This document shows, in pieces, positions 40,412 through 51,174 of a stretch of 64,000 nt of DNA (position 1 is its first letter; each line of letters begins with the position of its first letter). The translations under genes were made by a program, and so were the position numbers. The notes under the pieces were generated by a model. That model worked only from the letters and a program-made list of their open reading frames with translations. It ran no database searches and was not told the DNA's origin. The DNA comes from Palsa-504 sp963808315 (lineage in GTDB: Bacteria > Actinomycetota > Actinomycetes > Streptosporangiales > Streptosporangiaceae), in NCBI GenBank assembly GCA_963808315.1, contig CAWEFK010000009.1:62001-126000 (forward strand), in the 5' to 3' direction.

Positions 40412-41089
40412 ATGACGGGCGATCTGCGGGCGCAGCTGACGGACGCGCGCCTCTACCTGTGCACCGACGGCCGCCGGGCCCGCGGTGACCTCGCCGGATT
40501 CCTCGACGCCGTGCTCGGCGCCGGGGTGGACATCGTGCAGCTGCGGGAGAAGGGCCTCGAGGCGGCCGAGGAGCTCGCGCTGCTCGAGGTGTTCACCGAC
40601 GCCTGCCGGCGCCATGGCCGGCTGCTCGCCGTGAACGACCGGGCGGACGTGGCGCTCGCCGCCGGGGCCGACGTGCTGCACCTGGGGCAAGATGACCTGC
40701 CTGTCCAGGTGGCGCGGCGGATCCTGGGCCCGGACGTGCTGATCGGCCGGAGCAGCCACAGCCCGGCCCAGTCCGGGGCGGCGGCGCAGGAGCCGGGTAT
40801 CGACTATTTCTGTGCCGGGCCGGTCTGGGCGACGCCGACCAAGCCGGGCCGCCCGGCGACCGGCCCGGAGCTGCTGGCGCACGTCGCGCGGACCGCACCC
40901 GCGCGCCCGTGGTTCGCGATCGGCGGTATCAGCCTGGCCCGGCTGGGCGACGTGCTCGCCGCCGGCGCCACCCGCGTCGTCGTGGTCCGCGCTATCACCG
41001 AGGCGGACGACCCGGCCGCCGCGACGCGCGCGCTGGCCCGCGCGCTTCGCCCGGGCGACACGGATCGCGGAGCCGGAGGCGCGCTGTGA
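40412..41089 (+). CDS. thiE: Thiamine-phosphate synthase
   Basis: 225 residues. It couples HMP-PP and thiazole phosphate into thiamine phosphate (EC 2.5.1.3). LYLCTDGRRA, VDIVQLREKGLEA, LLAVNDRADVALAAGADVLHLGQDDLP, IGRSSHSPAQ, DYFCAGPVWATPTKPGRPA and WFAIGGISLARL cover the whole family pattern. ATG 40412 follows GGAGGGCGTG. It is divergent from the thiO operon and has no riboswitch of its own; the interval of about 80 nt to the riboswitch start must hold both promoters. The last 15 residues are a non-conserved tail. Confidence 0.96.
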   Translation: MTGDLRAQLTDARLYLCTDGRRARGDLAGFLDAVLGAGVDIVQLREKGLEAAEELALLEVFTDACRRHGRLLAVNDRADVALAAGADVLHLGQDDLPVQVARRILGPDVLIGRSSHSPAQSGAAAQEPGIDYFCAGPVWATPTKPGRPATGPELLAHVARTAPARPWFAIGGISLARLGDVLAAGATRVVVVRAITEADDPAAATRALARALRPGDTDRGAGGAL

Positions 41090-41120
41090 GCACGGGGCGG
41101 TCACGTGTAACGATGGGCAG

Positions 41121-44100
41121 ATGCGGATCGCCGGGGTTGAATCGACAGACTTGTTCGTGGGGACCGCGCAGCGCCCGCTGCAGGTCATCCGGGTCACGCT
41201 GGTGAACGACGGGCCGGGGATGCTCACCACCCCGGCCATGTCCGCCACCGTGCACGTCGCAGGGGCCTGGCGTGAGAGACCAAGGTCCGTTCGGCATAAC
41301 CGGGTTGCGGCAGGGCGAGGAAAGAGCCGTCGAAGTGCCGGTGGAGGTCACCGCGCCGTATCAGCCGGGCGGCATCCGGCGGGTGACGGTCACGGTCGAC
41401 AGCGAGGCGGGGCAGCAGCCAGGCCGACGCCGACATCACCATCGCCGAGCCGGGCTGGACGATGTGGATGGTCAGCCACTTTCACTACGACCCGATCTGG
41501 TGGAACACCCAGGGCCAGTTCACCGAGGCGCGGCTCAGCCTGCCCGACGAGGACGGGCAGGCTGCCCGACGTCAGGACCGCGTTCGAGCTGGTCGGCGCC
41601 CACCTGGACAAGGCCAGGCAGGATCCCGACTACAAGTTCGTGCTGGCCGAGCTGGACTACCTGAAGCCGTATTTCGACGCCTACCCGCAGGACCGGGAGG
41701 ACCTGCGGGCGCTGATGGCGCAGGGCCGGGTCGAGATCGTCGGCGGCAACTACAACGAGCCGAACACCAACCTCACCGGCGCCGAGTCGACCATCCGCAA
41801 CGCCGTCTACGGGATCGGGTTCCAGCGGGACGTCTTCGGCGGGGACCCCAGGAGCGCCTGGATGCTCGACGTGTTCGCGCATGATCCGGGGTACCCGGGC
41901 CTGATGGCGGCGGCCGGGCTGACCTCCTCGGCGTGGGCCGCGGGCCGTTCCACCAGTGGGGGCCGTCCGGAGCCGACGGGCGGCGGTAACCGGCGCATGC
42001 AGTTCGCCAGCGAGTTCGAGTGGCTCTCGCCGGACGGCCGCGGGCTGCTCACCTCCTACATGGCCCAGCACTACAGCGCGGGCTGGAAGCTGCATACGCT
42101 GCCGGACCTGGCCGCCGCCGAAGTCGAGGCGTACGGGCAGTTCCGGGCGCTGGCCCAGGTCGCCGCCACGCGGAACGTGATGCTGCCGGTCGGCGCGGAC
42201 CACGTCATCCCGGCCCGGTGGGTCACCGATATCCACCGGGACTGGAACCAGCGGTACGTATGGCCGAGGTTCACCACCGCGGTGCCGGCCGAGTTCTTCG
42301 CCGCGGTCACCGCCGAAGCCTCCAGCGGGACCGGAGCCTGGATCACCCCGCAGACCAGGGACATGGGTCCGGTGTACACCGGCAAGGACGTCTCCTACAT
42401 CGACACCAAGCAGGCGCAGCGGGCCATCGAGACCGCGGTGACCGAAGCCGAACGGCTCGCCACCATGGCCTGGCTGGACGGTGCGCCGTTCCCGCACCTC
42501 GCGCTGGACCGGGCCTGGCGGCTGCTGGCCTACGGCGCCCACCACGACGCCATCACCGGGGTCGAGTCCGACCAGGTGTACCTGGACCTGGCGGGCGGCT
42601 GGCGCGAGGCGTGGGAGCTCGGCTCCGCCGCCCGCCGCGACGCCGTGGCGCAGCTGGCCGGGGTGCGTCCCGGGCTGACCGTCAGCGTGGTCAACGGGCT
42701 GGCGCGGGCACGGGACGGGATGGCCAAGGTCACGGTCGCAGGTCCCCGACGACGGCACCCGGTGGCTGGAGCTGCGGGACGACGCCGGGCAGCCGGTGCC
42801 CGCGCTCGCCGAGGGGGTCAGGCGGCGGGACGACGGGTCGCTGGCGGAGGTGACGCTCACGTTCGCGGCCCGCGCGGTGCCGCCGCTGGGGTCCGCGGCC
42901 TACCAGGCGGTGCCCGCCGGGGCAGGCCGGCCGGCGGCGGCTGGCGGGAGGTCCACGCGCCCGGCGAGCCGCTCGCCATCGAGAACGACGACGTACCTGG
43001 TCACCGCGGATCCGGACCGGGGCGGCACGGTGTCCGTCACCGACAAGCGCACCGGCGACCTCCGTGCTGGCGGGCCCCGGCAACGAGCTGGTGATCCAGG
43101 ACGAGTACGCGCAGCATCCCCGGCACGGGGAGGGGCCGTGGCACCTGTCCCCCAAGGGACCGGGAACCGGCTCGTCGTCGATGGCCGGCCCAGGTGCGGG
43201 CGGAGCGGTGCCCGGTGGGATCCCGGCTGGTGGCCTCGTTCACCCTCGACGGGCTCGAGGTCACCCAGGAGACGCTGCTGTGGGACGGCGCGGACCGGGT
43301 CGAGTTCCGCACCCACGTGGACGGGTACCGCGGGCGGGACCGGCTGCTCCGGGTCAGGTTCCCCGCCGACGTGCCCGGCGGCCTGCCGCTGTACCAGACG
43401 GCGACGGCAGTGATCGGCCGGTCGTTCGGGGCCGCGGACGTGGACTCGGCTGATCACTGGTACACCCTGGATAGCCCCGCGCACCAGTGGTTCGGTCTTG
43501 GCTCCACGGCGCGGGTCCGCCTGGCGGACGCGGCGGCCCGCTGACGCAGGCGATCGGCGTGGCCGAGGTGGTCTGCCCGGATATTCCGAACGAACTACGC
43601 AGCGTGCATCAGGGACTTGATGATCGCGCTGGCGGCGGCCGGCGTGACCGCGACCTGCAGCCAGGCCGAGGGATCCAGGTACGGCGCGATCGACGCGGAC
43701 TCCAACCTGCCCGACGTCAGGATCTGCCTCGGCGGTCCCGAGGTGAACGGCTTCACCGGCGAGGTGCTGGCCGCCGCCGGGCCGGGCTACGCCAAGGCGC
43801 TGGCGGCCAGGCTGGCGGGCGGAGCCGGGACGGCACGGCTGTGGGTCCCGGCCGCGCGCCGCCGGGAGGAAGCCTTCGGGCCGGACGCGGACGTGCGCGG
43901 GCCCAGCGACCTGCCGGTGCTGATCATCGCGGGTACCGGGCCCGCCGAGCTGGCGGCGGCGATCGCGGCCCTGGCCGAGGACCTGGCCGATGCCCTGGTG
44001 GACGCGGGTGATCCCGGCGAGGTCCGGCGATCGGTGACCGCAGCCGGCCGCGAGCTGCGCGGTACCGCTGGCCGACCGGTCGGTCGCGGTGCTGAACCGG

Positions 44101-45593
44101 GGCACCCCCGGCGCCGTGGTCACCCCCGACGGCACGCTGCACATGTCGCTGATGCGGTCGTGCAGCGCGTGGCCGTCCGGGATCTGGATCGACGGTGACC
44201 GCCGGACGGTGCCGGACGGCAGCGGTTTCGCCTGGCAGCACTGGAGTCATACGTTCGAGTACGCGCTGGCCTCGGGCCCGGGCGACTGGCGCACGGCGGC
44301 CTTCAACCCAGTGCCGAGGACTACAACCACGACCTGGTCACCGTGGCCACGGCGCGGCGGCGGCGGCGCGCGGGACGACAGCGCGCGGGACGGGCGGCTG
44401 ACCGTGGAACCGGCCAGCGTCGATGCTCAGCGCGGTGAAGCCGCGCGGCAATCCGCTCGCCGCGGGGCGGGTGGGCGCTGCTGGCGGGCGCGGGAGCAGC
44501 CGGGTGACCCGGACGACGGCAAGAGGTCACGGTGCGCCTGCGGGAAACGCGGGCCGGGCCACGACCGCGCGCGTGCGGCTCGCCGCGGGGATCTCGGCGG
44601 CGTGGCTCACCGACCTGCTCGAGGAGTCCGACGGCGCTCCGCTGCCCGTCGGAAGGCCGGGACCGTGGCGGTCGCATATGTCGCCTTTCGGCACGGTGAC
44701 CCTGGTGGTGCGGACGGGCCCGGCGGCGCCGGCCGCCGCTGGCCCCGGCAGCCGGCCTGATCGGTCACGCCCGCCGGGCCGGTGCAGCCGGTGCACACGC
44801 GGTACTGGCTGCACGGCAAGGGCCCGGCCCCGGCCGGGAACCTGCCGGTCGCCGTGCACCTGTCCCCCACCCGCGTCGCCCTGACCCGAGCCCGGCGAGC
44901 CGGCTCACGGCTAGACGGTGACCCTGACGGTGGGCTGCGGCACCGAACCCGCGTCGGGACGGGCGGAGCTGTCCGTCCCGGCTGGCCTGACCGTCACGCG
45001 GACCGGCGGGGACCTGGCGTATGACCTGGCGCCCGGCGGGTACGCGGCCTGGGACCTGACCGTGCGGGCGGCGACCGGGGACGGCGCCGGGCCGCTACTT
45101 CGTGGCGGGCGCGGATCCGGGACCAGTTCGGCCACCTCGCGGAGGACACGGTCATGGTGGCGGTCGGCGAACCCCGCTGGCCCGATCCGGACCTGTCCGC
45201 CGGAGGAGACGATCGAGCGGATGCAGGCCGACTACCGCGCGGGCGCGGCCGAAGTCGACCTGGCCATGCTGACGCCTGAGCTGCGCCTGGCCCCGGGTGG
45301 CCAGCGGCGAGCTGCTGGTCCGGGTGACCAACCAGCTGGCGTCCGAGCTGCACGGCGAGGCTCAGCTGGTCTCGCCGTTCGGCACCTGGCCGCTGCTCGG
45401 GCCGTGGGCGCAGGGTTTCAGCGCCGCGCCGCAGGCGAGCACGACCCTGCGGTTCGCGGTCACCGTGCCGGCCACGGAGCGGCCCGGGTCGCAGTGGTGG
45501 GCGCTGGTGAAGGTAATGTACTTCGGCCGGGTCAGGTACACCGAGGCCATCCCGGTCGTCGTCTCGGCCGGCGATAACCGGGCCCGGCCACTG
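41121..45593 (+). pseudogene. GH38 alpha-mannosidase, broken by many frameshifts
   Basis: About 1,490 residues if joined. N-terminal beta domain from ATG 41121 (MRIAGVESTDLFVGTAQRPLQ), then the GH38 barrel: VSHFHYDPIWWNTQGQF (zinc His and Asp), VEIVGGNYNEPNTN, AWMLDVFAHDPGY with the likely nucleophile Asp, and YGAHHDAITGVESDQ. The barrel from 41,560 to 42,735 is unbroken. Before and after it the frame changes at least a dozen times, about every 150-300 nt, while protein-like sequence goes on in another frame (for example LDGLEVTQETLLWDGADRVEFRTHV, WFGLGSTARVRL, WALVKVMYFGRVRYTEAIP). Family members trim alpha-linked mannose from glycans. Either a pseudogene or a poorly sequenced region; I favour the latter in part. 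Confidence 0.78.
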
Positions 45594-45673
45594 ATCGCTA
45601 CCGTGCGTGCGAGCGGGTACGGTGAGAGACTTGACGTGTCCCCTTCGCCACGCGTGACACCTCCAGAGGGCCG

Positions 45674-48204
45674 ATGCCGTCCGCCACCGCTTTCCTCAGC
45701 GGCAACCTGCCAGCTGAGCCAAATAGCTTTGTCGGCCGTGAGCGCGATCTGGCCGAACTGGCCCGGCTGCTCGGCGAGGTGCGGGCGCTGACCCTGAGCG
45801 GGCCCGGCGGTATCGGCAAGACCCGGCTGGCGGTCAGGCTCGCCCGTCAGGTGCTCGACGGCGTCCGGGCCCCCGGACTGAGGGGTACCCGGGGACCTGG
45901 ACGAGGCGTGGCTGGTCGAGCTGGCCGACTGGCACGGCCCCATCGCCCAGCACGTCGCGGCCACGATCGGAGTGCGCGAGGAACCGGGCGTGCCGCTCGC
46001 GCAGACGCTGGCCGAGGCGCTGCGCTCGCGGCACATGCTGCTCATCCTGGACACCTGCGAGCACCAGGTCGGCGACTGCGCCACCTTGGTGCAGCTGCTG
46101 CTGGCCAGGTGCCCGTGGCTGCGGATCATCGCGACCAGCCGGGAGCCGCTGCGGGTCCGGGGCGAGACCGTGTGGCGGGTGCCCCCGCTCGACCTGCCGC
46201 CTGAGGGCGTGACCGGCATCGGCGGCGCCGCTGCAGGAGGCGGTCCAGCTGTTCGCCGCCCGGGCCGCGGGCGCCCGGCCCGGCTTCGTCCTGACCGAAG
46301 ACAACATGGCCCCGGTGGCCCGGTTGTGCCGCATGCTCGACGGCATACCGCTCGGCATCGAGCTGTCCGCGGCCCGGGTCCGGGCGCTGTCGGTGGAGCA
46401 GATCGCGGACCGGCTGCGGGACCGGTTCCAGCTGCTCGACTCCGGTGACAGGACCGCCCCGCTCCGGCAGCAGACGCTGCGGGCCACCGTGGACTGGAGC
46501 TACGAGCTGCTGGAGGAGCCGGAGCAGATACTTGCTTCGCCGGCTGGCCATCTTCTCCGGCTGGAACCTGGACATGGCGGAGCAGGTGTGCTCCGGGCCG
46601 GGGGCATCCCGGCCGACGCCGTGCTCGGCCTGCTCATCTCCCTCATCGACAAGTCGCTGGTGGTGCTGGACGGCGAGGCCGCGGGCGATGCCAGGTACCG
46701 GCTGCTCGACACGATCAGGGAGTACGCCGCCGAGCGGCTGGCCGCCGCGGGCGAGCAGGCCGACCTGTCGCTGCGCCATCGCGACTGCATCCTGGCGCTG
46801 GTGGAAGACACCGCCCGCGGGATGTTCAACCGCGGCGAACCGCCGTGGCCGGTGCGCCGGGCCACCTTCCGACGCGGTATCGCCGAATTCGGCAACTTCC
46901 GCATCGCCCTCGCCACCTGCCTGGCCCACGGTCACGCCGCGGAGGGGCTGCGGCTGTGTACCGGGCTGCGCAACATGTGGGTACCGCACGGCGACGCCCG
47001 CGAGGCGGCCAGCTGGTTCGACCGGTTCCTGGCCGCCGGGCCGGATGGGTCCCGGCGCAGCGTGCGCGGACGGGCTCTGGCCTGCCGCGCGGAGATCGCC
47101 TTCGACCTGCAGGAGTACGAGACGCTGCTGCGCTGCGCGCAGGAGAGCCTGGAGCTGAGCCGGGCTCACGACGATGACTTCACCGTCCCGATCGCGCTGC
47201 GGGTGATCGGCCAGGCCGCGGCGCGGGCGGGACGGTTCGCCGATGCCGCCGGCTACATGCAGGAGGCCATCACCGCGGCGCAGACGTCGGGCAACGACTG
47301 GGAAGGCCGGGCTCGCGATCGCGGCCAGGGCCGCCGTCGCGGTCCGGCAGGGCAAGCTGAAGTCGGCTCAGCGGGCCTACGAGGCGGCGCTTGAGGTGTT
47401 GCGCGACAACAACCAGTGGGGTGTGGCCGCGTGGAGTACGGGATGGGGACGCTGGCGCGGGCCCGCGGCGACGACAAGATGGCCGTCGCGGTACTTCGAG
47501 GACGCCATGGAGATCTTCGCCGAGCTCGACGCGTGGTCCGAGATCGCCCGCTGCCAGGCCGGGATCGGATGGATCGCGCTGGCCGGCGGCGAGCTTGACC
47601 TGGCTCACGACAGCATGGCGGAAAGCGTGCGGCTGAACCAGCTGTGCGGGCAGCGTCTTGGCATCGCCCGCGGGCTCGAGGCGTTCGCGGCCCTGGCGGT
47701 GGCCAGGCAGCAGCCCGAACAGGCCGCCACCCTGGCGGGTGCTGCCTGCCAGCTGCGGGAGGCCCTGGGCCAGCTGGCCGTGGTCGGCCCGAAGACCGAG
47801 CAGGTGCTTGAGTTCGCCCGCGCCCGGCTCGGCGTACCGGCGGCCGACGCGCTGTTCGCCGACGGGCGCGAGATGACGGTCGATGACGCCGCCAGGTACG
47901 CACTGGCAGCACGCCCGCAAGCATCGGGCCGGCCAGCTGGCGGTCCAGCCGCCAGCGCCCCGCGGGCTGACGGCGGCCCGGCCACCGGAGCCTTTCGCCG
48001 CTCACGCCGCGGGAACATGAGATCGTGCTGCTGATTACCCAGGGCCTATCCAACAAGGAAATCGCCGACGAGCTGGTGATCAGCCCGGCCACCGCAGCTC
48101 GCCACGTGGCGAACATCCTGGCCAAGCTCGGCTTCACCTCACGTACACAAGTTGCCTCATGGGCCAGCCGCCACGAGCCGCCGGCTGACCACGGCCTGCA
48201 CTGA
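45674..48204 (+). CDS. LuxR-type regulator with NB-ARC-like ATPase and TPR region, frameshifted
   Basis: About 840 residues. The N terminus NSFVGRERDLAELARLL leads to the P-loop LSGPGGIGKTRLAVRLA; further on RHMLLILDTCEHQVGD (Walker B) and IATSREPLRVRGETVWRVPPLDLP are signature stretches of the large actinomycete LuxR/ATPase regulators. A helical TPR-like part (about 360-720) follows. The C-terminal HTH sits at about 48,000-48,200: LTPREHEIVLLITQGLSNKEIADELVISPATAARHV, with a stop at 48,202-48,204. Indels near 45,885, 46,225, 46,540, 47,310, 47,430 and 47,990 break the frame. Signal and targets unknown. Confidence 0.82.
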
Positions 48205-48316
48205 TGTACAGCTGGGGCCGCGATCCGCCTCGTCAATATGCACATCGGAATACACAGTTCTGCGCATGTGCACCCGGGTCCCGCCGCATACCGTTCAAGT
48301 GTCGCTATCGCACGGT

Positions 48317-48342
48317 GGCGGCGGGTCGTGAAACCCGCCGCC
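48317..48342. terminator. Hairpin after the LuxR-type gene
   Basis: GGCGGCGGGT (48317-48326) pairs perfectly with ACCCGCCGCC (48333-48342) around CGTGAA, about 110 nt after the stop. Likely terminator. Confidence 0.6.
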
Positions 48343-48392
48343 TGCTGGTTCCCAAGGGGGGGTGGGGACCGGCAGCCGGCGGCAGAGGCCGG

Positions 48393-48421
48393 GCGGGTCC
48401 CGGCTTCACGCCGGGACCCGC
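48393..48421. terminator. Second hairpin in the same interval
   Basis: GCGGGTCCCGGC (48393-48404) pairs perfectly with GCCGGGACCCGC (48410-48421) around TTCAC. It lies only about 30 nt before the GTG of the next gene, so it may be a leader structure of that gene rather than a terminator. Confidence 0.55.
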
Positions 48422-48453
48422 TCGCTGCTATCACTCGGGTCGGGGAGGTTCCG

Positions 48454-49285
48454 GTGGAACGCGGCGTCAGCACGGGGACGCGCATCAAGGCGGACCAGGG
48501 ACACGGCGATGCGGGCCACCCGCATCGCGCGATGACCGAACGCATCCTGGAGCTCGCTGGCCAGGCAGGCTACAAGGCCGCGCTCATCGACGCCGTAGCG
48601 GGCACCGTGACCGCGTGGCCGCGGTTCGCCTGGACCGTACGCGCGGCCGCGCACGGACTCAGCCGCCGCGGCCTGGCGGACGGCGATACCGCGGCCGTCT
48701 TCGTCCCGGACGCGGTCAACTTCGCGATCGCGGTCAATGCCGTCCGCGCGGCCGGCGCCATGGTCTTGCCGATCGGGCCCGATGCCGCCATGGCGGAGTT
48801 GGCCGCACAGCTCAACGCGGCGGCGCGCGGTTGCTCATCAGCGCGGCCCCGCTGGCCGAGGTCGCGGTGCAGGCCGCCGATCGTTCCCGGGTGCGGCAGG
48901 TGTTCACGTTCGGCGAGGCCGCCGGGACCACTTCGTTCCGATTCGCTGCTCAGCGCGGGCAAGCACCAGGCCGATGGGCAGATGGCTGAGGTGTTCGGCC
49001 CGCGGGGTCACCCGGACCCGGCGGCCGTGCTGGACGCCCTGACTTGCCCGGGCGGGCGGGCCGGGCTGAGCCACTGGGACGTGGTCGTGGCGGCGCCGCC
49101 ATGCGGCGAGGGCCAGGCCTACGCCTCGCTGCTCGATCTCACCCTGCTGGCCGGGGCCACGATCGTGGCGGCGCCGGTGCCGCTGGTCACACCCGCGCTA
49201 CGGGTCTACCAGGGCACCGCCGCGATCGTGCCGGCCGGCCCGGATGGCCGGCATGTCGCCGGACCGGGTCTTCGCCCTCGCCTGA
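48454..49285 (+). CDS. Truncated AMP-dependent ligase-like protein, frameshifted
   Basis: About 277 residues. GTG 48454 has GGGGAGG 5 nt upstream. The sequence follows the N-terminal half of acyl-CoA/4-coumarate ligases: AAHGLSRRGLADGDTAAVFVPDAVNFAIAVNAVRAAGAMVLPI, then (after an indel near 48,832) LLISAAPLAEVAVQAA, and (after another near 48,943) GLSHWDVVVAAPPCGEGQAYASLLDLTLLAGATIVAAPVPLV. The phosphate-binding loop (YTSGTTG type) and the whole C-terminal domain are absent; the frame ends DRVFALA at 49,285. It cannot be a normal ligase. It is either a decayed gene or a degenerate homologue with a binding role. Confidence 0.55.
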
Positions 49286-49307
49286 CCCGAGGTCGGCGGA
49301 CGTCGCC

Positions 49308-50969
49308 TCAGGACGTGATGACCCTCTCCCGCGCCTTCCGGGCCGGAGCCGGATCCGTGGCAAGTTTTCTGGACCGGATCAGGGTGACGATCACCAGCAG
49401 GCTGCACACGTCGAGGATGGCGGCGAAGCCGAACGCGGCCGCCATCCCGTGGGTGAGCACGTGCTGCGCGGCGGCCAGCGGAGGCTGTCCCTGACTGGCC
49501 GCGTGCCTGGTCGCAGAGCCGTAGACCGCGACCAGGACGCCGAGGCCGAGGGCGCCCCCCACCAGTTGCAGCATGTTCACCAGGCCCGATGCGGCGCCGG
49601 AGTCGGCGGCCGGGACGCCGGCCAGGGACGCGGTGGTCAGTGGCACGAAGACCAGTCCCATGCCCATACCCAGGAGCAGCATCGGACCGAAAATGCCTGA
49701 CCAGTAGCTCGTGGCGGGGGTGACGCGCGACAGCCACGCCATCGAGGCGATGGCGGGCAGCATCCCGGCGATCATCAGCGGCTTGGACCCCAGCCTCGGC
49801 ATCAGCCTGGGTGCGAGGCGCGACAGCGCGAACAGCGCGATCGTCATCGGCAGGAACGCCACGCCCGCGCGGAGCGGGCTGAAGCCCATGATCTTCTGCA
49901 GGAACTGGGTGAGGAAGAAGAACACCCCGAACATGCCCGCGATGAGCAGCAGCCTGGCCAGGAACGATCCGGCCCGGCTGAGGTCGGTGAACAAGCGCAG
50001 CGGGGTAATCGGCTGGCGCGCCCGGGTCTCCGTGACCACGAACAGCGCCAGCAGGACCGCGGCGGCGCCGAACGCGGTCAGCGCCAGGTGATCGCCCCAC
50101 CCGCTGGCGGCGGCCCGGATGAACCCGTACACCAGGGCGGTCACGCCCGTGGTGGCGGTCAGCGCGCCGGCCAGGTCGAAGCGGCCAGGCAGGCGCGGGG
50201 TCTCCGCGACGAACAGCGGCGCCACCGCGACCACCGCCACGCCGATCGGCACGTTGATGAACAGCACCCAACGCCACGACAGCCACTCGGTGATCACCCC
50301 GCCGAGGACCAGGCCGAGCGAGGAACCGCCCGTGATCACGCCCATGTAGATGCCCAGAGCGCGCGTCCGTTCCCGGCCCTCGGGGAAACTGGTCACGATC
50401 AGCGCGAGCACGGCGGGGGAGGCCAGCGCACCGCCCACCCCCTGTATCGCGCGCGCCGCAAGCAGCAGGCCCGCCGTGGTCGAGAGCCCTCCGGCCAGTG
50501 AGGCCAGGGTGAACAGGCTGATGCCGGCGACGAACATCCGCCGCCGGCCCAGGATGTCGCCGGCCCGGCCCCCGAGAAGCAGCAGGCCGCCGGAGGTCAG
50601 GGTGTAGCCGTTCAGCACCCAGGACAGGCTGGTGGCGGAGAAGTGCAGGTTGGACTGGATACGCGGCAGCGCGATGTTCACCACCGTCATATCCAGGATG
50701 ATCATGAGCTGGGCGCTGAGCATGATGGCCAGCGCAACTCCGGGCCGGCTCGACACGCGTGAGCGCCGCGCCGCTCCCCGGGGCCAACCCCCGCCCGTCC
50801 GGCCCGTCCCGCCCGTCCCGTCCATCCGGCTCGCCCTACCCGCCCGGCTGGCCCTGTCCATCCCACCCGTTCCGCTTCTAGCGTCGGCCTCGCTGGCACC
50901 GTTCGCCCCGTCTGGAGCGTTGGCCTCGCTGGCACCTTCGGCCCCGTCCGGAGCACGCGAAGAAGACAA
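49308..50969 (-). CDS. MFS drug exporter, DHA2 (EmrB/QacA) family
   Basis: About 553 residues with 14 predicted membrane helices. Motif C-like and DHA2 marks: LDMTVVNIALPRIQ in helix 1, WVLNGYTLTSGGLLLLGGRAGDILGRRRMF (motif A), VLGGVITEWLSWRWVLFINVPIG. A proton-driven exporter of drugs or metabolites. The start is uncertain: TTG 50969 with GGAGG 4 nt upstream adds a 75-residue low-complexity N-terminal tail of Ala/Gly/Asp/Arg repeats before the first helix. It is divergent from a TetR gene, the usual repressor arrangement. Confidence 0.9.
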   Translation of the reverse strand: MSSSRAPDGAEGASEANAPDGANGASEADARSGTGGMDRASRAGRASRMDGTGGTGRTGGGWPRGAARRSRVSSRPGVALAIMLSAQLMIILDMTVVNIALPRIQSNLHFSATSLSWVLNGYTLTSGGLLLLGGRAGDILGRRRMFVAGISLFTLASLAGGLSTTAGLLLAARAIQGVGGALASPAVLALIVTSFPEGRERTRALGIYMGVITGGSSLGLVLGGVITEWLSWRWVLFINVPIGVAVVAVAPLFVAETPRLPGRFDLAGALTATTGVTALVYGFIRAAASGWGDHLALTAFGAAAVLLALFVVTETRARQPITPLRLFTDLSRAGSFLARLLLIAGMFGVFFFLTQFLQKIMGFSPLRAGVAFLPMTIALFALSRLAPRLMPRLGSKPLMIAGMLPAIASMAWLSRVTPATSYWSGIFGPMLLLGMGMGLVFVPLTTASLAGVPAADSGAASGLVNMLQLVGGALGLGVLVAVYGSATRHAASQGQPPLAAAQHVLTHGMAAAFGFAAILDVCSLLVIVTLIRSRKLATDPAPARKARERVITS

Positions 50970-51010
50970 GATGCCTCCATTGGTTGTCTGGTCGCAGGTT
51001 TGACCAACGG

Positions 51011-51129
51011 CGATGGACCATCGATGTGGTTGCGGCAGGCCTCCGGATGGCTGACAGGCCGCTGGCCGGGCGGTACGATCAAGGATGAAGCGGAGGTCTA
51101 CTCCGGTTACTATACGGAGGGTGCCTCCG
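51011..51129. promoter_or_regulatory. MFS/TetR divergent control region with palindromes
   Basis: CGATGGACCATCG (51011-51023) is a perfect palindrome also found at 21176. CGGAGG-GTG-CCTCCG (51115-51129) is a second perfect palindrome, and a half-matching copy CGGAGGTCTACTCCG lies at 51091-51105. TATACG or TACTAT between them can serve as -10 for tetR. The paired CGGAGG sites are the best candidates for the TetR operator. Confidence 0.55.
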
Positions 51130-51174
51130 TTTCGCAAGCTCATTAATTGCCTGAGTCGTATTAACCTCTAAGCG

